Positions 33,703 through 40,253 of a stretch of DNA of 40,253 nt are shown one piece after another; positions within the stretch are counted from its first letter, which is position 1, and every line of letters starts with the position of its first letter. The notes beneath the pieces are model-generated. The model made no database searches. It saw only the letters and a list, made by a program, of their open reading frames with translations, and was not told the origin of the DNA. Source of the stretch: Erysipelotrichaceae bacterium (GTDB lineage: Bacteria > Bacillota_I > Bacilli_A > Erysipelotrichales > Erysipelotrichaceae). A program made the position numbers and the translations under genes. Location of the stretch: NCBI GenBank assembly GCA_030525525.1, contig JAUNEN010000021.1, positions 1 through 40,253 of the forward strand, given 5' to 3'.

Positions 33703-34695
33703 TTATTTCTCCTTCATATAACATTCAGCTGACTCAGCTGTTCTGTATAAATAACGAATCACTTCGGCAGGATATTCACCGGCTGCCGTTTCATTTGTGA
33801 CCATGACTGCCGCACAGCCGTCATAAACTGCATTGAAGATATCGGAAACTTCCGCTCTTGTCGGCACCGGTGAATGAATCATCGATGTCAGCATCTGCGT
33901 CACGACCAGGAAGGGTTTCTGTTTTTCAATACAGACCTTTTCAATTTCCTTCTGCGCTTTGGGCAGTTCCCAGAGCGGCATATCATTGCCGAGATCCCCT
34001 CTTGCAATCACGATCATATCAGCATACTCAATGATCTCTTCAAGATTTTCAATTCCTTCTCTTGATTCGATTTTGGCAAATATTCTGATGTCTTCGCATC
34101 CGTTCTCATTGAGCACTGATCTGACTTCTTTCAGTTGATCGCCGCTTGTGACAAACGGCTGCATCAGTGCGCTGACACCGTATTTCTTCGCGTCTTTGAT
34201 ATTGATCAGATCCATGTCCGTCAGCACCGGACCGTGGATATTCTTATCCACCACCTTGATCGATTTACGGGAGGAGACAGTTCCTCCCCTGATGACTGTG
34301 CAGACAATTGAATGTTCTTTCTTCTCTTCTGCAAGAAGTTCGATCTTTCCGTCATCGATCAGGATATGGTCATTTTCTTCAATTGCATCAAGAACACGCT
34401 TTGGAACGGTGATTCCTTCGGATATGGAAAGGATCACTGTTTCGTTTTCTCTGATCTCGTAGGGTGTGCTGACCTTGCCGATTCTGAGTTCAGGTCCCTG
34501 CATGTCAATGAGCAGCTCCGCCTGAACACCCGCGTTTTTTGCGGCGGTATGGAAATGATCAAGCATTTCTTTCGCTGACTCCAAAGAACTGTGGGAAAGA
34601 TTGAGACGCATGCCGCTCATACCGTTGCGGAACATTTCTTCAAGTATTTTCACATCCGAACAGGCCGGACCGATTGTGCCGAATATTTCAATCAT
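33703..34695 (-). CDS. Pyruvate-kinase-like protein lacking the C-terminal domain
   Basis: A 330-residue protein matching the A and B domains of pyruvate kinase: GTIGPAC, MRLNLSHSS, IDMQGPELRIG, IFAKIESREGIENLEEI with the catalytic Lys, VIARGDLGNDMPL, VTQMLTSM and PTRAEVSDIFNAVYDG. Full-length enzymes have 470-585 residues; the C-terminal regulatory domain is missing. Two usual motifs are altered: DTKGPEIR is DMQGPELR (Lys to Gln) and SGETA is TNETA. It may be a divergent, unregulated enzyme or use another 2-oxo acid. It is probably not the main glycolytic pyruvate kinase. The ribosome site (GGTG) is weak. Confidence 0.75.
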   Translation of the reverse strand: MIEIFGTIGPACSDVKILEEMFRNGMSGMRLNLSHSSLESAKEMLDHFHTAAKNAGVQAELLIDMQGPELRIGKVSTPYEIRENETVILSISEGITVPKRVLDAIEENDHILIDDGKIELLAEEKKEHSIVCTVIRGGTVSSRKSIKVVDKNIHGPVLTDMDLINIKDAKKYGVSALMQPFVTSGDQLKEVRSVLNENGCEDIRIFAKIESREGIENLEEIIEYADMIVIARGDLGNDMPLWELPKAQKEIEKVCIEKQKPFLVVTQMLTSMIHSPVPTRAEVSDIFNAVYDGCAAVMVTNETAAGEYPAEVIRYLYRTAESAECYMKEK

Positions 34696-34733
34696 GATTT
34701 CACCGCTACAATCATATCATTTCCCCGAAAAAT

Positions 34734-34759
34734 GAAAACCGCATGCCTTCGACATACGG
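34734..34759 (-). terminator. Terminator of the PTS/GH1 operon
   Basis: CCGCATG (34739-34745) pairs with CATACGG (34753-34759; one wobble), with TTTTC following on the minus strand. The ~130 bases between it and the GH1 stop hold no gene that I can support. Confidence 0.6.
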
Positions 34760-34891
34760 TTCATCATCAGTTGATTACTGTTTTTTTCAGCTATGCAGCT
34801 TTTGTTCCGGCGATCTGTCCGCAGACGAATGTCCGGGACTGAGCGGAGATATGCGGCTTCCTGAAACAAGCTGCACAATACAGATTGTTTT

Positions 34892-37664
<2,773 letters not shown>

Positions 37665-37720
37665 TTTTCCTATCTCCTTTTTTGTCCGGGATACCGGATC
37701 ATCTGACACAGGAAGAATAC

Positions 37721-37762
37721 AAAAAAAGAACCGCAGATCTTTGATTTTTCAAAAATCCGCGG
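37721..37762 (-). terminator. Terminator or attenuator between rpiR and celB
   Basis: CCGCAGAT (37731-37738) pairs with ATCCGCGG (37755-37762; one wobble) around an A/T-rich loop that itself has a GATTTTT/AAAAATC repeat. On the minus strand it is followed by TTCTTTTTTT. It ends rpiR, but since celB lies just beyond with no clear promoter it may act as an attenuator. Confidence 0.7.
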
Positions 37763-37799
37763 CTTGTTTTGTTGATTTGTTCATGTTTCAGAAAATGAA

Positions 37800-38558
37800 T
37801 CATTCTTGACGCAGCGTGTAGGAAATATAGTTGACAAACATATTCATCGCAGCGTTTGCCTGAAGCCACTTGTTCTGCATACCGAGACAGATCTTCCGGA
37901 TCTTCGGATGCAGTGCAGCCTTTGAATCCGCAAACGTGATCATATAGACTTTCGGCGCATTTTCACCGTCAAGGAAATGCATGTTCATATCCATGCGCTT
38001 AAAGTATTCACCGGAAGCGGAAAAGATGATAAACAGATCATCCCTGCCGGCTGCTTTCATCTTCTCTGCCTGCTCCGTCCAGGATTGCGTACAGAAGCAG
38101 AAAATATTATTCATTCCCAGATTATTTCCCAGGATATAGGCGATATGACTGGCCTGAAGATGGCCGAAGGCAGATACTGTTCTGCTTTGTTTCAGATCCT
38201 CAATGAGTTCCTTCACAGCAGGATCTTCAGCAGCTGCTCTTACACTTTTCAATGTCTGATCCATCTCGCCGAAAAACTCTTCTTTCCGTAATGAATCAGA
38301 AATTGCTGCGCTGCTCAGCGCGTCCTGCCCGCTTGCCCTGATCAGCATCTGCAGATCAATATAATCCATCAGTCCAAGATCCTTGCAGAAACGGCTGACA
38401 GCAGCTTTGGATAGATTGCATTTTTTTGATATTTCTGTCAGAGAAACACCGGAAAGGGTGTTGTAATTCTCAAGAATGAATTTTGCAATGATGTAATTAT
38501 TGCTGGAAGAATCCTCACTGTCGAGGATACTGAACAGCGCAATTTTCAACCAATACAT
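37800..38558 (-). CDS. RpiR/MurR-family transcriptional regulator
   Basis: A 252-residue regulator. Residues 1-75 form the RpiR helix-turn-helix (VSLTEISKKCNLSKAAVSRF, then CKDLGL). Residues ~110-245 are a SIS domain that binds a phosphosugar (SRTVSAFGHLQASHIAYILG, LFIIFSASGEY). It probably controls the downstream EIIC/GH1 genes in response to a phosphorylated beta-glucoside. GGAAAGG precedes the start, and a good promoter lies 50-80 bases upstream. Confidence 0.9.
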   Translation of the reverse strand: MYWLKIALFSILDSEDSSSNNYIIAKFILENYNTLSGVSLTEISKKCNLSKAAVSRFCKDLGLMDYIDLQMLIRASGQDALSSAAISDSLRKEEFFGEMDQTLKSVRAAAEDPAVKELIEDLKQSRTVSAFGHLQASHIAYILGNNLGMNNIFCFCTQSWTEQAEKMKAAGRDDLFIIFSASGEYFKRMDMNMHFLDGENAPKVYMITFADSKAALHPKIRKICLGMQNKWLQANAAMNMFVNYISYTLRQE

Positions 38559-38607
38559 ATGTGAAACCTTTCCAGTGATTCTGCTGAACCACGATGTTCA
38601 TAACATT

Positions 38608-38636
38608 AGTATAGTTATTTTCCTCCACTGCTTCAA
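38608..38636 (-). promoter_or_regulatory. Promoter of rpiR
   Basis: On the minus strand TTGAAG (38636-38631) and TATACT (38613-38608) are exactly 17 bases apart. The start point would be near 38601, giving a leader of about 43 bases. Confidence 0.65.
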
Positions 38637-38693
38637 TGACGCCGCCAGATGATTCATGACATCGGGAAGGTCATCTTCCATTCTCTGTCAGTT

Positions 38694-38724
38694 TAAAAAA
38701 GCAGATACCTTTCGATATCTGCTT
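38694..38724 (-). terminator. Terminator behind the atpC remnant
   Basis: AAGCAGATA (38699-38707) pairs with TATCTGCTT (38716-38724), followed by a long T run on the minus strand. It starts at the atpC stop codon and is probably the original terminator of the ATP synthase operon. Confidence 0.85.
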
Positions 38725-38857
38725 ACTGGCCTTTGACATTGAGTCGGTTGAGAGCTTTCTGAAGAGCGATTTCCGCACGTCTGAGATCGTAGTTGCGGTC
38801 TGTGGCATGCAGTCTTCTTTCTGCTCTTACCTTCGCTGCCTCCATACGTTTAACTCT
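38723..38857 (-). pseudogene. atpC: 3' fragment of atpC (F1Fo ATP synthase epsilon subunit)
   Basis: Read leftwards from about 38857, the frame gives RVKRMEAAKVRAERRL, then DLRRAEIALQKALNRLNVKGQ and a stop at 38723-38725. This matches the C-terminal helical hairpin of the epsilon subunit (in Bacillus DVERAKAAKERAERRL and FKRAELALKRAMNRLSV). The first ~90 codons are absent: similarity begins at the stop of the ATPase gene at 38850. An ATG at 38845 could give a 40-residue peptide, but no ribosome site is present. Whether an intact atpC exists elsewhere cannot be seen here. Confidence 0.8.
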
Positions 38858-40229
38858 GCTGTTCTGATGATTCCGTCAATTCATCCAGCCAGAATGACAC
38901 ATAATAATACGGAATTGTTAACAAGTGATTTTGTTCGCTGTATCCATAATGGTTCTGACTGATTTTGACAGACATGCCATATGCATTGTTTTCCCGATAC
39001 TTATTCAGGGATGATAAAGATCCTTTGTTTTTCTTTGCATCGACGGGAATGATCTCTCCGTTATGCTCAATGATGAATTCAAGTTCAGAACTTGTCTTTC
39101 CTTTCCAGTAGAACAACTTAATTCCATGTGCAGCCAGTTCATCAGCCACATAGTTTTCGAAGAAGATTCCGGACAGTGTATTATTCGACAGATTGCTTTC
39201 CAGAAATGTCTGCGGAGAAATTCCGCTTTGCAGACTGAACAATCCACAATCAGCCAGGTAGATTCTGAAAAGAGACTCTTCATCTTCTTTCAACGGAAGT
39301 GTCACATGATCTTTCAGTTGATAACTTGGATATATAACTCTTGCTTCTCTGAGCCAGTCGAGCGGATTGTAATAGTCCCTGAAACGTTTACCTTTTTCAA
39401 TCAGAGAAATCTTGAAATTCTTGTTTTCTTTTGAAAGCTGTGCATAAACATTCTCGTAAACACGCCTTGTTCTGAGCAGTGATTCGCTGCTGATCTGATA
39501 CAAACTCATATCATTAAGATAATTGCTGTAAATAGTTCTGAGCGTCATAAGTGCACGCTGGTAAGAACCGGTCTGAATGAATATATCCACTGCTTCGGGC
39601 ATTCCTCCGACCAGCATATATTCAAAGAAATACTTCATGCCAAGATCATGATATTCCTGACTGATTTCTTTTCTTTCCTTCCAGCTCTTTTTCAAAAAAT
39701 CATAAAATGTCTTATTTCGTACATACAGATATTCTGAAAAATCCATCGGATAAAGATTCAATTCATCAACCTTCCCGACCGGAAAAAGAAAAACTGTATC
39801 TTCCTGAATTTCAGGATCTTTCTTTAATACACCGTCTTCAATCTGTTTCAGACGAATTCTCACCATAGAACCTGTTGCGATCACAGGTATTTCACGATAA
39901 TCCTGACAGAAATATTTCAATGCTGTGATCAACGGCATACATTCCTGAATCTCATCAAAAATCAAAAGTGTATCAGAATCAATCACTGCATTCTTCTGAA
40001 TTGAGAGATACTGAATAATTTCTCCTGCATTCACATGATTTTTGATAAATCTGCGGGCAGATGCATCTTCTGCAAGATCTATATAAATCACTTTCTGATA
40101 GTTTTCTTTTGCAAAGATATCCCGTACCAGATATGTTTTGCCTACCTGGCGTCCACCGTAAATCAGCAGCGGTTTACGATACGGATCATTTTTCCATCTA
40201 ATCAGTTCTTCTGCTTTTTTCCGGTACAT
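38850..40229 (-). CDS. AAA ATPase with DUF4143 domain
   Basis: A 459-residue protein of the AAA_14/DUF4143 family. It has the Walker A IYGGRQVGKTYL (~23-34), the Walker B TLLIFDEIQEC (~88) and the sensor VIATGSMV (~117). The C-terminal DUF4143 part has the GIFFENYVADELAAHG and YWKGKTSSELEFII segments, which resemble a restriction-endonuclease fold with a final DAKKNKG motif. These proteins are abundant in gut bacteria, often in many copies and variable positions, and their function is unknown. GAGGTGA precedes the start. The gene's 3' end is fused to the broken atpC, so it probably arrived by insertion. Confidence 0.88.
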   Translation of the reverse strand: MYRKKAEELIRWKNDPYRKPLLIYGGRQVGKTYLVRDIFAKENYQKVIYIDLAEDASARRFIKNHVNAGEIIQYLSIQKNAVIDSDTLLIFDEIQECMPLITALKYFCQDYREIPVIATGSMVRIRLKQIEDGVLKKDPEIQEDTVFLFPVGKVDELNLYPMDFSEYLYVRNKTFYDFLKKSWKERKEISQEYHDLGMKYFFEYMLVGGMPEAVDIFIQTGSYQRALMTLRTIYSNYLNDMSLYQISSESLLRTRRVYENVYAQLSKENKNFKISLIEKGKRFRDYYNPLDWLREARVIYPSYQLKDHVTLPLKEDEESLFRIYLADCGLFSLQSGISPQTFLESNLSNNTLSGIFFENYVADELAAHGIKLFYWKGKTSSELEFIIEHNGEIIPVDAKKNKGSLSSLNKYRENNAYGMSVKISQNHYGYSEQNHLLTIPYYYVSFWLDELTESSEQQS

Positions 40230-40253
40230 ATACAGTCACCTCTCTGATCTTAC

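Noticed and set aside
34770-34890. Minus-strand reading after the GH1 gene that gives RTFVCGQIAGTKAA before a stop
   Set aside because: Too short, without start or ribosome site, and I recognise no family; chance cannot be excluded.
38850-40229. DUF4143 ATPase as part of a defence island
   Set aside because: It stands alone beside metabolic genes; no nuclease, toxin or other defence partner is visible in the window.

Overview
The window looks like chromosomal DNA from a low-to-middle GC member of the Bacillota, most consistent with the Erysipelotrichia/Erysipelotrichaceae. This is inferred from protein style, the Bacillus-like order tatD-rnmV-rsmA-ispE-glmU-prs, LD-transpeptidase and GH25 cell-wall genes, PTS sugar uptake, and no sporulation genes in a locus that carries them in Bacillus. 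I saw no rRNA, tRNA, CRISPR array or intact insertion sequence.

Layout. (1) 1-6785, plus strand: a seven-gene catabolic operon with an SGNH hydrolase, a DUF3237 protein, a GPH-type sugar symporter, a Nif3-family protein, two EstA-like esterases and an AraC regulator. Its promoter has a cre/LacI-like operator. (2) 6786-7573: a decayed minus-strand gene. (3) 7574-9483: a membrane-bound Xre-type regulator followed by aroD. (4) 9516-16566, minus strand: a metallophosphatase, a CpXC protein and an unknown gene; a BI-1 family membrane protein; then mutL-miaA-membrane protein with ATGA overlaps. (5) 16620-22441: yigZ, a GH25 lysozyme, a zinc-ribbon membrane protein, an LD-transpeptidase, an Fe-S aldo/keto reductase and an AEC transporter. 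(6) 22478-28829, minus strand: the housekeeping run mnmE-tatD-rnmV-rsmA-ispE-glmU(N-terminal half only)-prs. (7) 28886-32240, plus strand: a DbpA-like helicase, then a flotillin and a zinc-ribbon protein behind a long structured leader. (8) 32330-34695, minus strand: a short pyruvate-kinase-like protein, a third esterase and a small membrane protein. (9) 34892-38558, minus strand: rpiR, cellobiose-type PTS EIIC and a GH1 6-phospho-beta-glucosidase. (10) 38694-40229: the 3' end of atpC with its terminator, directly joined to a complete AAA/DUF4143 ATPase gene.

The strongest new signal is the 160-nt leader of the flotillin operon. It carries the hallmarks of a yybP-ykoY (Mn2+) riboswitch: a P1 helix flanked by GGAGUAGC and GCAAGA. 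P1, an anti-antiterminator, a 12-bp antiterminator and an intrinsic terminator can be traced base by base as mutually exclusive helices. A TetR-style palindrome covers the -35 box of the same promoter. Mn2+ control of a flotillin/zinc-ribbon pair is not a usual target of this class.

Other notable points are the atpC remnant at the right edge, a GlmU without its acetyltransferase half, a pyruvate-kinase homologue without its C-terminal domain, two or three predicted leaderless genes, a twin operator upstream of the AEC transporter, and a bidirectional terminator whose loop is the stop codon of yigZ.
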